A stretch of DNA of 64,000 bases, taken from the NCBI GenBank assembly GCA_047602125.1, contig JASGIB010000001.1:992001-1056000 (forward strand), read 5' to 3'. Below, piece by piece: positions 38,201 through 47,152 of the stretch. The translations under genes and the position numbers were made by a program. A model generated the notes under the pieces. It was not told where the DNA came from. It saw nothing but the letters and a program-made list of their open reading frames with translations, and ran no database searches. This stretch comes from Pseudoluteimonas sp047602125. Lineage in GTDB: Bacteria; Pseudomonadota; Gammaproteobacteria; Xanthomonadales; Xanthomonadaceae. The stretch's first letter is position 1. Each line of letters starts with the position of its first letter.

Positions 38201-38810
38201 GTTCGGCCGCGATGCGCGCCATGCACGCACGCCAGTCGCGGACGAGTTGTTCGTAAGTCAGGGCCGTCGCGCCGGCGGCGATCGCCCGCGCCGTTTCCAG
38301 CCCGTAGGCGACATACAACCACGCGGCGGATTCCGCGCTGGTGGCGTCGCGGCGAACCAGCGACGCCGCCACGTCCGCGCATGGACGCATGATCGCCACC
38401 GACAGCGGTTCGTATCCACCGGCGCGCAAGGCCGCGTTCCAGAATTCTCGCAGCAGGGTGCAGCGCGGATCCTTGAGCACGATCAGGCCGGCATCGCCGT
38501 ATTCGCGATCGAGCACGGCCACGGCCTCGCCGTGGAAGGCGTCGACGACCGCGCGTTCCGCGGCAAGCCGCTGCGGCGCGAACGGGTCGTCCCAGGCGGA
38601 ATCGCAGGCATCGAGGATGCGGTCGTTGAGTTCCACCACGCCGCGCGGTTCCCAGTAGCCGTCGACATTCCCCGCGTTCGGGGGCAATACGTCCGCCGGC
38701 AGCCGTGCGCCGCGCAGCGACGACACGCGCGCCAGCGCCGACGTACCGGCACGATGCATGCCGAGGACGAGAAGCGCCTTTCGTTCGACGGATGCGGGTA
38801 CTGGTGCCAT
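35232..38810 (-). CDS. Multidomain sulfotransferase-coiled coil-GT2-GT4 fusion protein
   Basis: 1192 residues. Residues about 12-235 are sulfotransferase-like, with LGMHRAGTSALARV (16-29) as the PAPS loop and LKDPRCTLLREFW. About 280-430 is charged and helical, probably coiled coil. About 562-815 is a GT2 domain (DVSIVIPVYNQ, GDDASTDAT, FLNNDTQVLPGW, AEDADLAFR). About 828-1192 is a GT4/GT1-like domain with GAKGKVAESLARGLPMV. No signal peptide or membrane helix is seen, so it should act in the cytoplasm on lipid-linked glycan. The fusion couples chain building and probable sulfation. It could also bind rather than sulfate. Confidence 0.85.
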   Translation of the reverse strand: MAPVPASVERKALLVLGMHRAGTSALARVSSLRGARLPADVLPPNAGNVDGYWEPRGVVELNDRILDACDSAWDDPFAPQRLAAERAVVDAFHGEAVAVLDREYGDAGLIVLKDPRCTLLREFWNAALRAGGYEPLSVAIMRPCADVAASLVRRDATSAESAAWLYVAYGLETARAIAAGATALTYEQLVRDWRACMARIAAEQGLEWPERADNVADRVDAYLKPAKPSPGSALPRPLGDRAEQVWAWCRDAAEGKPEPLSELQAVAEGLRAAAVDFAPILRDRLRLYRLREAERDDAIGERDSALRVYRDTDLRLRETQAAHRELQARSEAEKSEMRRGYEAQQARSESEKEQISGQLELALSGKATVEEERSSILETYRQTDDLLRQTQLDYQRRDREYLATRAALEASFAEAGGLRRELESIRASHSWRLTAPLRALMRRARGESPWWPLRSAEAETPLSIPLSGVSEAEIPSLRVEPDSPAAATDLSLPLLRPHARLRTYLVEEFGEAAAADAVLRIDRYHLPIVGDEVRGAAKLECSDEQAIAWAREIARRAPAEVHSPDVSIVIPVYNQVSFTLACIDALLSHESRYSFEIIVGDDASTDATDAALSVPIPRVRHVRHAANLGFVRNCNAAAASASGRHVVFLNNDTQVLPGWLDELIGTLESDEGIGLAGSKLVYPDGRLQECGAIVWRDGSAWNYGRGSDPRRPEFCYLRDVDYVSGASIALRRELWESLGGFDELFVPAYAEDADLAFRVRDRGLRTVVQPLSQVLHFEGVSSGTDLASGAKAYQVENLRKLHARWAHVLAGHRENADSPELEKERGVGKRVLFVDHCTPTPNEDAGSLVATEVMRAFLAHGWKVTFVPEDNFAHMGAETRDLQRIGIEPIYHPAYSRMPMFLGARNDPFDVVFLHRFGVGEAHMEALRKKYPGARIVFLNADMHFLREMREAELAGDRQAAAAALRTRSREFEVVGRADVTMVHSDFERELLLKEFPRADVRLFPLVHDPVDRAAALEGREGVCFVGGFRHPPNADGIRWFVDEAWPLVLREMPDAKLHVVGSHMPPEVEALGERPGVEAVGFVPDLAAFLDRRRVSVAPLRYGAGAKGKVAESLARGLPMVCTPIAAEGMGLERGTNVLVGDTPEALAAHVAGLLRDDARWRALSEAGLAFAREVTSRERAHARIGELLAR

Positions 38811-38816
38811 CGGCGA

Positions 38817-39737
38817 TCAGACCAGCGCGCGGTCGCGGCAGTAATCGAGGAAGCGCTGGCGCACGACTTCGAACGCCGCCTTATCGGGTGCGTCCGCCGG
38901 ATGGCCGGAGACCATGCGGTACAACTCTTCGGCGCGCTGGAATGCGGGATTCCCGCGCAACCGCTCCAGGTTCTCCTCGCGGCGGTGGTCCACCTCCGAG
39001 GAATTGAGCTTTTCGCGCATCGGCAGGAGGCAGTCGGGGCTGAACTCCTCGCCGAGGAAGGTGCAGATTTCGCGGAACAGGGTTTCCGGTTCCGATGCCA
39101 GGCGATGGAAATCCAGCCGGTAGACGCGCTCGCGGCCGAAGGCGCGCTCGCCGAACCACGCATTCTCGGTATGCGCCATCCAGGTTTCGATGCCCTGGTC
39201 CAGCGCCTGCGGTTCCGCGCCGACGCGATCGAAGGCCTCGAGCGAGGTCGCCACTTCGTCCGGCCTGCGCAAGTTGTGGATGAAGCGTGCGTCCGGGAAC
39301 ATCTCCGACAGGGCCCAGAGGAATGAGGTGTTCATTGGCGTGCCGTCGATCCAGCGCTGCTTCGGGTCGGTGCCCGAGCGCTGGATCTGCATCGGCGAAT
39401 GCGCCAGCCTTTCCGGCAACGACCAGGACGGTTCGTTCGCGGCTTCGCCATAGAAGCGCCGCCGGCGCTCTGCGAAGGCGTCGTGCACGATAGCGTCGAT
39501 CGCTTCGCCGATCCGCGCCATGAACGGCGCCAGCGGGAATTCCACGTTGGACAGGTGCGAGAACCGGTCGCGCTCGGATCCCTTGCCGTGCGAGAGGAAT
39601 GCACCCACCCCCAGGCTCGCGATCCATGCCGTTTCCGGCATCGGCTGGATGTTGGGATGCTGGCCGAGCGCCCAGGTCGTGATGGAAGTGCCCGAGCGCG
39701 GCGCACCGATGATGAAAATGGGGCGCGGGGAATTCAT
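38817..39737 (-). CDS. Sulfotransferase family protein
   Basis: 306 residues. FIIGAPRSGTSITTWALGQH holds the 5'-phosphosulfate loop GAPRSGTS (about 10-17), the clearest PAPS site in the window. RFIHNLRRPDEVATSLEAF (about 155-173) matches the 3'-phosphate-binding region and an Arg/Lys-rich C-terminal segment follows. The start MNSPRPIF is chosen. It ends six bases before the large fusion gene on the same strand and is probably co-transcribed with it. It lies against metB, the other border of the polysaccharide locus. Confidence 0.85.
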   Translation of the reverse strand: MNSPRPIFIIGAPRSGTSITTWALGQHPNIQPMPETAWIASLGVGAFLSHGKGSERDRFSHLSNVEFPLAPFMARIGEAIDAIVHDAFAERRRRFYGEAANEPSWSLPERLAHSPMQIQRSGTDPKQRWIDGTPMNTSFLWALSEMFPDARFIHNLRRPDEVATSLEAFDRVGAEPQALDQGIETWMAHTENAWFGERAFGRERVYRLDFHRLASEPETLFREICTFLGEEFSPDCLLPMREKLNSSEVDHRREENLERLRGNPAFQRAEELYRMVSGHPADAPDKAAFEVVRQRFLDYCRDRALV

Positions 39738-39803
39738 GCGGCAATCGGGTTCCATTCCTTGGGATATGCCATTGCAATCATGCGTGTCGCGGTGGCGGCC
39801 GCG

Positions 39804-40976
39804 TCATGCCGCCAGCGCGCGGTCGAGGTCGGCGCGCAGGTCCTCCAGCGTTTCCACGCCGACGGACAGGCGCACGAGGCCATCGTCGATGCCGAGTTCG
39901 GCGCGGCGCGGGGGCGGGATGCTGGCGTGGGTCATGATCGCCGGATGGTTCACCAGCGATTCCACGCCACCGAGCGATTCGGCCAGGGTGAACAGTTCCA
40001 ATCGCTCGCAAAAGCGCTTCGCGCCGTCGAGGCCTCCCTGCACCCGGACCGACACCATGCCGCCGAAGCCGTCCATCTGCCGCTTCGCGAGCGCGTGGTG
40101 CGGATGCGAGGCAAGGCCGGGATAGATCACTGCTTCGATGCGGGGATGCGATTGCAGCCACTCGGCCAATGCCTGCGCGTTCTCGCAGTGCGCCTTCATG
40201 CGCAGATGTAGGGTTTTCAGGCCGCGCAAGGCAAGGAAACTGTCGAACGGCCCCTGCACCGCGCCCACCGAGTTCTGCAGGAACGCCAGTTGCTCGGCAA
40301 GCCCGGGGTTGTCGCCGACCACCAGCATGCCGCCCACCATGTCGGAATGGCCGTTGAGGTATTTCGTGGCCGAATGCATGACCAGGTCGGCGCCATGTTC
40401 CAGCGGGCGCTGCAATGCGGGCGAGGCGAAGGTGTTGTCGACCGCGACCAGCAGGCCGTGCTTCTTCGCGATCGCGGCGATCGCGGCGATGTCGACGATC
40501 TTCAGCAGCGGGTTGGTCGGGGTCTCGATCCAGACGAGCTTGGTCCTCGGCGTGATCGCCGCCTCGAACTTCGCCGGATCGGTCATGTCGACGAACGAAA
40601 ACGACAATCCGGCGCTGCGCCGGCGCACGCGTTCGAACAGGCGGTAGCTGCCGCCGTAGAGGTCGTCCATCGCGACCACGTGGTCGCCGCTGTCGAGCAG
40701 TTCCAGCAGGGTCGAGGTGGCCGCGAGCCCGGAGGCGAAGGCGAATCCGCGGGTGCCGCCTTCCAGCCCGGCGACGCAGCGCTCGTAGGCGAAGCGGGTC
40801 GGGTTGTGCGTGCGCGAGTACTCGAAGCCCTGGTGCACGCCCGGGCTGGACTGGGCGTAGGTCGAGGTGGCGTAGATCGGCGGCATCACCGCGCCGGTCG
40901 TGGGATCGGGCGACTGGCCGGCGTGGATCGCCAGCGTGCCGAGGCCTGGGCGACGGCCGGATGGGTCCTGACTCAT
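39804..40976 (-). CDS. metB: Cystathionine gamma-synthase / gamma-lyase (PLP, Cys/Met metabolism)
   Basis: 390 residues. The PLP lysine is in SATKYLNGHSDMVGG (about 207-221). EYSRTHNPTRFAYE, DDLYGGSYRLF and ESLGGVESLVNHPAIMTHAS follow the family order. MetB and gamma-lyases are hard to separate by sequence. Its position just after cystathionine beta-synthase (about 70 bases) favours reverse transsulfuration to cysteine. In Xanthomonas this gene, called metB, borders the LPS locus. ATTTTA at 41005-41010 (TAAAAT on the coding strand) could be an internal -10 box. Confidence 0.93.
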   Translation of the reverse strand: MSQDPSGRRPGLGTLAIHAGQSPDPTTGAVMPPIYATSTYAQSSPGVHQGFEYSRTHNPTRFAYERCVAGLEGGTRGFAFASGLAATSTLLELLDSGDHVVAMDDLYGGSYRLFERVRRRSAGLSFSFVDMTDPAKFEAAITPRTKLVWIETPTNPLLKIVDIAAIAAIAKKHGLLVAVDNTFASPALQRPLEHGADLVMHSATKYLNGHSDMVGGMLVVGDNPGLAEQLAFLQNSVGAVQGPFDSFLALRGLKTLHLRMKAHCENAQALAEWLQSHPRIEAVIYPGLASHPHHALAKRQMDGFGGMVSVRVQGGLDGAKRFCERLELFTLAESLGGVESLVNHPAIMTHASIPPPRRAELGIDDGLVRLSVGVETLEDLRADLDRALAA

Positions 40977-41046
40977 TCGATCTGCCTTGCGCGAACGGTC
41001 GCGAATTTTACCATCCGAGCCCCTCGCCACGGCCGCGGAGCCGGGC

Positions 41047-42417
<1,371 letters not shown>

Positions 42418-42457
42418 GCGCGGGATCGGCGCCGCGGGTGCCGCGGCTTCGGCCGGG

Positions 42458-42463
42458 ATTCTA
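42458..42463 (-). promoter_or_regulatory. Candidate -10 box for cbs-metB
   Basis: TAGAAT on the minus strand, 40 bases before the cbs start. No good -35 hexamer is seen 16-18 bases upstream. The call rests on the near-consensus -10 alone. Confidence 0.35.
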
Positions 42464-42493
42464 GCAATCGGTCCCGCGCTGGACGGGAAGTGA

Positions 42494-42535
42494 CGCGGGC
42501 GGCGGCGGTGGACGAGGATACCGCCGCCGCCCGCG
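42494..42535 (-). terminator. Long perfect hairpin after the DUF465 gene
   Basis: Sixteen bases (42494-42509) are perfectly complementary to 42520-42535, with a ten-base loop, all G/C-rich. It lies just past the DUF465 stop and before the cbs promoter. There is no T run on either side, so termination would rely on the stem alone or on Rho. Confidence 0.5.
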
Positions 42536-42555
42536 GCGAGGAAAACGTTGCCGGA

Positions 42556-42774
42556 TCAGTGGTGCAGGACGTCGTACATCCGGGTCAGACGGTCCTTGGC
42601 GGCCAGCTTTTCCCGCTTCATCTGGTTGAGGGTCGAATCGTCGATCGGCAGCACGCCGAGTTCGGCATCGAGCACCTGCTTGTCCAGTTCCTTGTGGCGG
42701 TAATAGAGCTGCCTGAACTCGTTGTTCGCCTTGAGGATGGCATCGAGCTCCGTCTGCGGTTGCCCTTCGAACAT
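42556..42774 (-). CDS. DUF465 (YdcH-like) small protein
   Basis: 72 residues, helical and charged. ILKANNEFRQLYYRHKELDKQ and LNQMKREKLAAKDRLTRMY are the two conserved helices of the DUF465/YdcH family, whose role is not known. A strong AGGAGG lies five to six bases before the ATG. It has a 416-base upstream gap and a long hairpin downstream, so it is probably a single-gene transcript. Confidence 0.88.
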   Translation of the reverse strand: MFEGQPQTELDAILKANNEFRQLYYRHKELDKQVLDAELGVLPIDDSTLNQMKREKLAAKDRLTRMYDVLHH

Positions 42775-43190
42775 GGAGACCTCCTACGACTGCGGGGAGA
42801 AGCCGGCGCCGGCATGCCGGCGCGGTCGGGACGACGCCAGACATGCGAACGCCCCGGCCGTCTCCGACGCGGGGCGTTGCAGGGTGGCGCAATGGCGGGG
42901 GCCAGCGGCGCGGGACGCTCCCTCCGGAACGCCCACGCCCGAACGGTGCGTGGCAATGCGTCCCGGATTGTCGAATGCGTGTGTCATCGACCTGGCTCGC
43001 TGGCCAAGGATCCGACGGGACCGGACCCTCTGGAAGCCCGAACCTACTCTTCCGATCCGGGGCCCGCAAGCGACCCGCGCAATTGCTTGATCCGGCGGCC
43101 TCCGGAACTCGGCGAAGTCCCGGATGTGCGTCTCACGTTTCTTCGGGACTCTATGTAACTTATTGATTTTATTATTTTTTAACGAAGCGA
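42775..43190. other. 416-base intergenic region with hairpins and an AT-rich tract
   Basis: No convincing gene is seen. It holds a nine-base perfect stem (42848-42856 with 42870-42878), a seven-base stem (43116-43122 with 43144-43150), and a stretch at 43156-43181 that is almost only A and T, in contrast to the surrounding GC-rich DNA. The ribosome binding site for the DUF465 gene is at its left end. The promoter for that gene must lie here, but no hexamer pair stands out. Confidence 0.6.
43156..43168 (-). promoter_or_regulatory. Candidate IHF binding site
   Basis: On the minus strand the bases AATCAATAAGTTA match the IHF core WATCAANNNNTTR at every defined position. A flanking A/T tract on one side is also typical of IHF sites. 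Function and target promoter are unknown. Confidence 0.4.
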
Positions 43191-44156
43191 TCAAGGCTTC
43201 GGTTTTTTCTTTGGATCCGGTTGGCTTTCGCCCGCGGCCTTGCGCAATTCGGCTTCCTGCCGCGCGAGTTCCGCTTCGCGATCGCGCGCCGCCTTGAGCT
43301 TGGCGCGCTCTTTCGCGCTCACGTCCTGCACCGCGGCTTCGGCGCTCTGCCGCGCCTGCGCTTCGGCATCCGCCGTGGCGCGCAATCGTTCGGCTTCCTC
43401 GGCCTGCATCTGCGCTTCGAGCCGCAGGCGTTCGGCCTCCTGTCGCGCGCGTTCGGCATCCTGGCGGCTTGCTTCGACCATGAGTTCGCTGCGTTGCCGG
43501 TCGAGGTCGGCGGCTTGCCGCCGCAGTGCTTCGGCGGCGGCGGCCTGTTCGGCGATGGCGACGCGCTTGCCGGCCAGGTCCTGCAGTTCGACGCGCTGCT
43601 TGCTGCGCGCGGCCGCGAGCGCATCCAGCGCCTGCTGCGCGCGGAAACGTTCGTACGCAGCCACGCCCTGGAAGCGCGGATCCGCGTTCAGCGCCTGCAG
43701 GCGCGCAGCTTCGTCGCCGCTGTAGGCGATGGTGGGCAAAGGCGGCACCGCGACCGGGGCGGGCAGCGTGCTGCCATCGTCCACGCCCAGCGTCTGCCGC
43801 AGCGAAGCCACGTCCGCCTGGCGTTGCTGCACGGCCTGCGAAGCATCGCGGGCCTGGCTCGCCGCATGCGCCAGGTCGGCATCGGCGGCGGCGGCCAGCG
43901 CGAGCGAACGCGCCTCGTTGTCCTTGCCGCGATCCATCGCGGCTTGCGCGGCGGCGAGTTCGGAGCGCGCCTGCGCGATGGAGGCATCGGCCATGGAAGC
44001 GCCGGACTCCGCCCGGTTCAACGCCTGGCGCGCCTGTTCGAGTTCGGCCGTCGGCGGCGGCAGGGTCGCGCATCCGCCACCAGCCGCCGCGAGCGCCAGC
44101 GGGAGCAGCAGGCGCGGATACAGGAACTTGCCGAAGTGTGCGAAGCTTGGATTCAT
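43191..44156 (-). CDS. DUF4398 lipoprotein with long coiled coil
   Basis: 321 residues. The signal peptide ends AAAGGGC (Cys about 29), suggesting a lipoprotein. Residues about 33-115 fit the DUF4398 helical repeat (ELEQARQALNRAESGAS). From about 165 to 305 the sequence is nearly all Ala, Glu, Arg and Gln, a long coiled coil like TolA or OmpA-linked proteins. It ends in a Lys/Pro tail. In related proteins a C-terminal OmpA domain follows; it is absent here. It is divergent from pilU. Confidence 0.78.
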   Translation of the reverse strand: MNPSFAHFGKFLYPRLLLPLALAAAGGGCATLPPPTAELEQARQALNRAESGASMADASIAQARSELAAAQAAMDRGKDNEARSLALAAAADADLAHAASQARDASQAVQQRQADVASLRQTLGVDDGSTLPAPVAVPPLPTIAYSGDEAARLQALNADPRFQGVAAYERFRAQQALDALAAARSKQRVELQDLAGKRVAIAEQAAAAEALRRQAADLDRQRSELMVEASRQDAERARQEAERLRLEAQMQAEEAERLRATADAEAQARQSAEAAVQDVSAKERAKLKAARDREAELARQEAELRKAAGESQPDPKKKPKP

Positions 44157-44254
44157 CGACGTGGCCGTGTTGCCGGCGGGGGAAGCCGCGCAGCCATTCT
44201 TCACCGCACGGCGTCCCGTCGCAACGTCAGCCCGCCGCGGGCGAGGAGGGATGG

Positions 44255-45382
44255 ATGGATATCGGCTATTTCCTGAAGCTGATGACCGACAAGAACGCGT
44301 CGGACATGTTCATGACCACGGGCGCGCCGGTCTACATCAAGGTCGAGGGCAAGCACTACCCGCTGGGAAGCACCGGCCTGCCCACCGGCATGGTGAAGAA
44401 GATCGCCTACTCGCTGATGGACGAAGGCCAGAAGGAATCGTTCGAACGCGACCTCGAGCTGAATATGGCCGTGGTGCTGGACGGGGCCGGCCGCTTCCGC
44501 GTGAACGTGTTCAGGCAGCGCGGCGAAGTCGGCATGGTGATCCGCGCGATCCGCAACGTGATCCCCTCGATCGAGGAACTGCAGCTGCCGATGGTGCTGA
44601 AGGACGTGATCATGGCGCCGCGCGGCCTGGTGCTGGTGGTCGGCTCGACCGGCTCCGGCAAGTCGACCACCCTGGCCTCGATGATCGACCATCGCAACAC
44701 CACGACCTCGGGCCATGTCCTCACCATCGAGGATCCGATCGAGTATCTGCACCGGCACAAGAAATCGATCGTCAACCAGCGCGAGGTCGGACTCGATACG
44801 CACGGCTTCCACAACGCGCTGAAGAACGCGATGCGCGAGGCGCCGGACGTGATCCTGATCGGCGAAATCCGCGATGCGGAAACGATGGAGGCGGCGATCG
44901 CCTTCTCCGAAACCGGCCACCTGTGCCTAGCGACGCTGCACTCCAACAACGCCGACCAAACCATCGAGCGCATCCTCAACTTCTTCCCCGAGGGCGCGCA
45001 CAAGAACGTGCTGATGAACCTTGCGCTGAACCTGCGTGCGGTCATTTCGCAGCGCCTGGTGATCGGCGTGGACGGCCGCCGCATGCCGGCGACCGAAGTG
45101 CTGATCAATACGCCGCACATCCGTGACTTGCTGCGCCGCGGCCAGGTGCACGAGATCAAGCAGGCGATGGAGGCCTCGCTCGAGGAAGGCATGGAAAGCT
45201 TCGACCAGTGCCTGTACCGGCTGTACAAGACCGGCCGGGTCGAGCGCGAGCGCGCGCTCGATGCCGCCGATTCGCGCGAGGGACTGGCCCTGAAGTTCCG
45301 CCTGTCCGAAGGCGCCAGCGGCGAGCACGACCCCTACGCCGACGTGTTCGACACCAGCAACCAGGCGACCGCCGCGCACTAG
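44255..45382 (+). CDS. pilU: Type IV pilus retraction ATPase PilU
   Basis: 375 residues. Walker A is GSTGSGKST (about 133-141), the Asp box includes TIEDPIEYLH, Walker B is VILIGEIRDAETM and the His box is ATLHSNNADQTIERI. The beginning (MDIGYFLKLMTDKNASDMF) and the longer C-terminal tail point to PilU rather than PilT. PilU assists PilT in pilus retraction for twitching and DNA uptake. ATG 44255 follows GAGGAGGG at 44242-44249; an out-of-frame ATG is at 44251. Confidence 0.93.
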   Translation: MDIGYFLKLMTDKNASDMFMTTGAPVYIKVEGKHYPLGSTGLPTGMVKKIAYSLMDEGQKESFERDLELNMAVVLDGAGRFRVNVFRQRGEVGMVIRAIRNVIPSIEELQLPMVLKDVIMAPRGLVLVVGSTGSGKSTTLASMIDHRNTTTSGHVLTIEDPIEYLHRHKKSIVNQREVGLDTHGFHNALKNAMREAPDVILIGEIRDAETMEAAIAFSETGHLCLATLHSNNADQTIERILNFFPEGAHKNVLMNLALNLRAVISQRLVIGVDGRRMPATEVLINTPHIRDLLRRGQVHEIKQAMEASLEEGMESFDQCLYRLYKTGRVERERALDAADSREGLALKFRLSEGASGEHDPYADVFDTSNQATAAH

Positions 45383-45392
45383 CGGCGGTCGC
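45365..45392. terminator. Convergent terminator hairpin of pilU and maiA
   Basis: Eleven bases (45365-45375) pair perfectly with 45382-45392 around a six-base loop. The pilU TAG stop is at the loop boundary and the maiA stop is four bases beyond. It probably stops transcription from both sides. No T run follows. Confidence 0.55.
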
Positions 45393-45395
45393 GCT

Positions 45396-46058
45396 TCAGG
45401 ACGGGGGCGCGTCCGGTTGGCGCTCGGGCTGCGCGTCCTGGAACGCCGGCAGTTCGAGGCAGGCTCGTTCGATCCGCACCAGCGTCGGGTACGGCGCCAA
45501 ATCGACGCCGAAGCGGCGCGCGTTGTAGAGCTGCGGCACCAGGCAGCAATCGGCGAGCGTCGGCACGTTGCCGTCGCAGAACGTCCCGGTGGACGGATGC
45601 TCGGCCAGCATCGCCTCGAACGCTTCGAAACCCGCGATCATCCAGTGCCTGGACCAGTTGTCGCGCTCGGGCTGCGGCACGCCCCATTCGCGCTCGAGGT
45701 ACTGGATCACGCGCAGGTTGTTGAGCGGGTGGATGTCGCAGGCCACCAGTTGCGCCAGCGCGCGCACGCGCTGGCGTTCGCGCGCGGTCGCCGGCAGCAG
45801 CGCCGGTTGCGGCCAGATTTCGTCGAGGTATTCGAGGATCGCCAACGATTGCCGCATCACCCGCTGGCCGTGTTCGAGCACCGGCACCAGTTCCTGCGGG
45901 TTGGCTTGGTGGAATGCCGGGGAATGCTGTTCGCCGCCGTCGCGCACCAGGTGCACCGGCATCGTTTCGAACGAAAGTCCCTTGAGGTGCAGTCCGATGC
46001 GGACGCGATAGGCCGCACTCGACCGCCAGTACGAATACAGCCGCAACCTGTCGCTCAT
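45396..46058 (-). CDS. maiA: Maleylacetoacetate isomerase (zeta-class GST)
   Basis: 220 residues. The start RLYSYWRSSAAYRVRIGLHLKG contains the SSAAYRVRI glutathione-site motif specific to zeta GSTs. NPQELVPVLEHG and QSLAILEYLDE complete the thioredoxin-like domain, followed by a helical C-terminal domain. It isomerises 4-maleylacetoacetate to fumarylacetoacetate in tyrosine/homogentisate breakdown, the substrate of the enzyme encoded just upstream. ATG 46058 is chosen. Confidence 0.94.
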   Translation of the reverse strand: MSDRLRLYSYWRSSAAYRVRIGLHLKGLSFETMPVHLVRDGGEQHSPAFHQANPQELVPVLEHGQRVMRQSLAILEYLDEIWPQPALLPATARERQRVRALAQLVACDIHPLNNLRVIQYLEREWGVPQPERDNWSRHWMIAGFEAFEAMLAEHPSTGTFCDGNVPTLADCCLVPQLYNARRFGVDLAPYPTLVRIERACLELPAFQDAQPERQPDAPPS

Positions 46059-46119
46059 GGTGCCCTCCCCGGCCGGCACCATAGCGCCTTCCAGGCGCCG
46101 CTGCCGGCCGGCCGTCGCC

Positions 46120-47109
46120 TCAAGGCGCCGCCTGGCGTTCGATCCTTTGCTCGATCGCGCCGAAAATGCTGTTGCCGGCCTTGTCCAGCATCTCGATCCG
46201 GACCGTGTCGCCGAACGACATGAAGGGCGTGGACGGCTTGCCGTCGCGCAGCGTCTCGACCGTGCGCTGCTCGGCGAAGCACGACGCGCCCTTGGCCGTG
46301 TCCTCGTTCGCGATGGTGCCCGAGCCGACGATGGTGCCGGCCGACAGTGGCCGGGTCCTGGCGGCGTGCGCGACCAGTTGCGAGAAATCGAACTGCATGT
46401 CGACGCCGGCCTCCGGCGCACCGAACCATTTGCCGTTGATGTGGGTGAGCAGCGGCAGGTGCAGCTTGTTGCCGCGCCACGCGTCGCCGAGTTCGTCCGG
46501 CGTCACGAACACCGGCGACAGCGCCGAGCGCGGTTTCGATTGCAGGAAGCCGAAGCCCTTGGCCAGTTCCGGCGGGATGAGGTTGCGCAGCGAAACATCG
46601 TTGACCAGCCCGACGAGCTGGATGTGCGAAGCGGCCTGTTCCGGCGTCGAGGCCATCGGCACGTCGTCGGTCACGACCACGATCTCGGCTTCCAGATCGA
46701 TGCCGTAGTCCTCGCTGACCACCTTCACCGCGTCCCGCGGGCCGTAGAAGCCGGCGCTGGTGGCCTGGTACATGAGCGGATCGACGTAGAAGCTCTCCGG
46801 CACCTCGGCGCCGCGCGCGCGGCGCACGCGCGCCACGTGCGGCAGGTAGGCGCTGCCGTCGACGAATTCGTAAGCCCGGGGCAACGGCGCGGCGAGCGCC
46901 TGCATGTCGAGGTCGAATACGCCGTCGGCGCTGCCGTCGTTGAGCGCATCGGACAGTGCGTTCAGGCGCGGCGCCGCGCTTTCCCAGTCTTCCAGCGCGC
47001 GCTGCAGGGTCGGCGCGATGCCGGTGGCGCGCACCGCCTTCGCGAGGTCCTTCGACACCACGACCAGGGTGCCGTCGCGCCCGCCTTCCTTCAACGAACC
47101 GAGTTTCAT
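46120..47109 (-). CDS. fahA: Fumarylacetoacetate hydrolase family protein
   Basis: 329 residues. DLEAEIVVVTDDVP (about 133-146), VNDVSLRNL and GSGTIANEDTAKGASCFAE are the metal-binding and catalytic regions of the FAH fold. With MaiA it finishes tyrosine catabolism, giving fumarate and acetoacetate; acetoacetate could then be used by ScoAB. It precedes maiA by about 60 bases. The family also includes other acylpyruvases, but the maiA context supports the tyrosine role. Confidence 0.9.
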   Translation of the reverse strand: MKLGSLKEGGRDGTLVVVSKDLAKAVRATGIAPTLQRALEDWESAAPRLNALSDALNDGSADGVFDLDMQALAAPLPRAYEFVDGSAYLPHVARVRRARGAEVPESFYVDPLMYQATSAGFYGPRDAVKVVSEDYGIDLEAEIVVVTDDVPMASTPEQAASHIQLVGLVNDVSLRNLIPPELAKGFGFLQSKPRSALSPVFVTPDELGDAWRGNKLHLPLLTHINGKWFGAPEAGVDMQFDFSQLVAHAARTRPLSAGTIVGSGTIANEDTAKGASCFAEQRTVETLRDGKPSTPFMSFGDTVRIEMLDKAGNSIFGAIEQRIERQAAP

Positions 47110-47152
47110 GTTGCGCCGCCGTGTGGAAAGCGGCGATTTTAGCGCGTCGGGC

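Noticed and set aside
42843..43166. Plus-strand open frame in the 416-base gap
   Set aside because: Composition is Arg/Pro/Ser-rich and it covers two hairpins. No start signal or family pattern is seen, so the region is left as non-coding.
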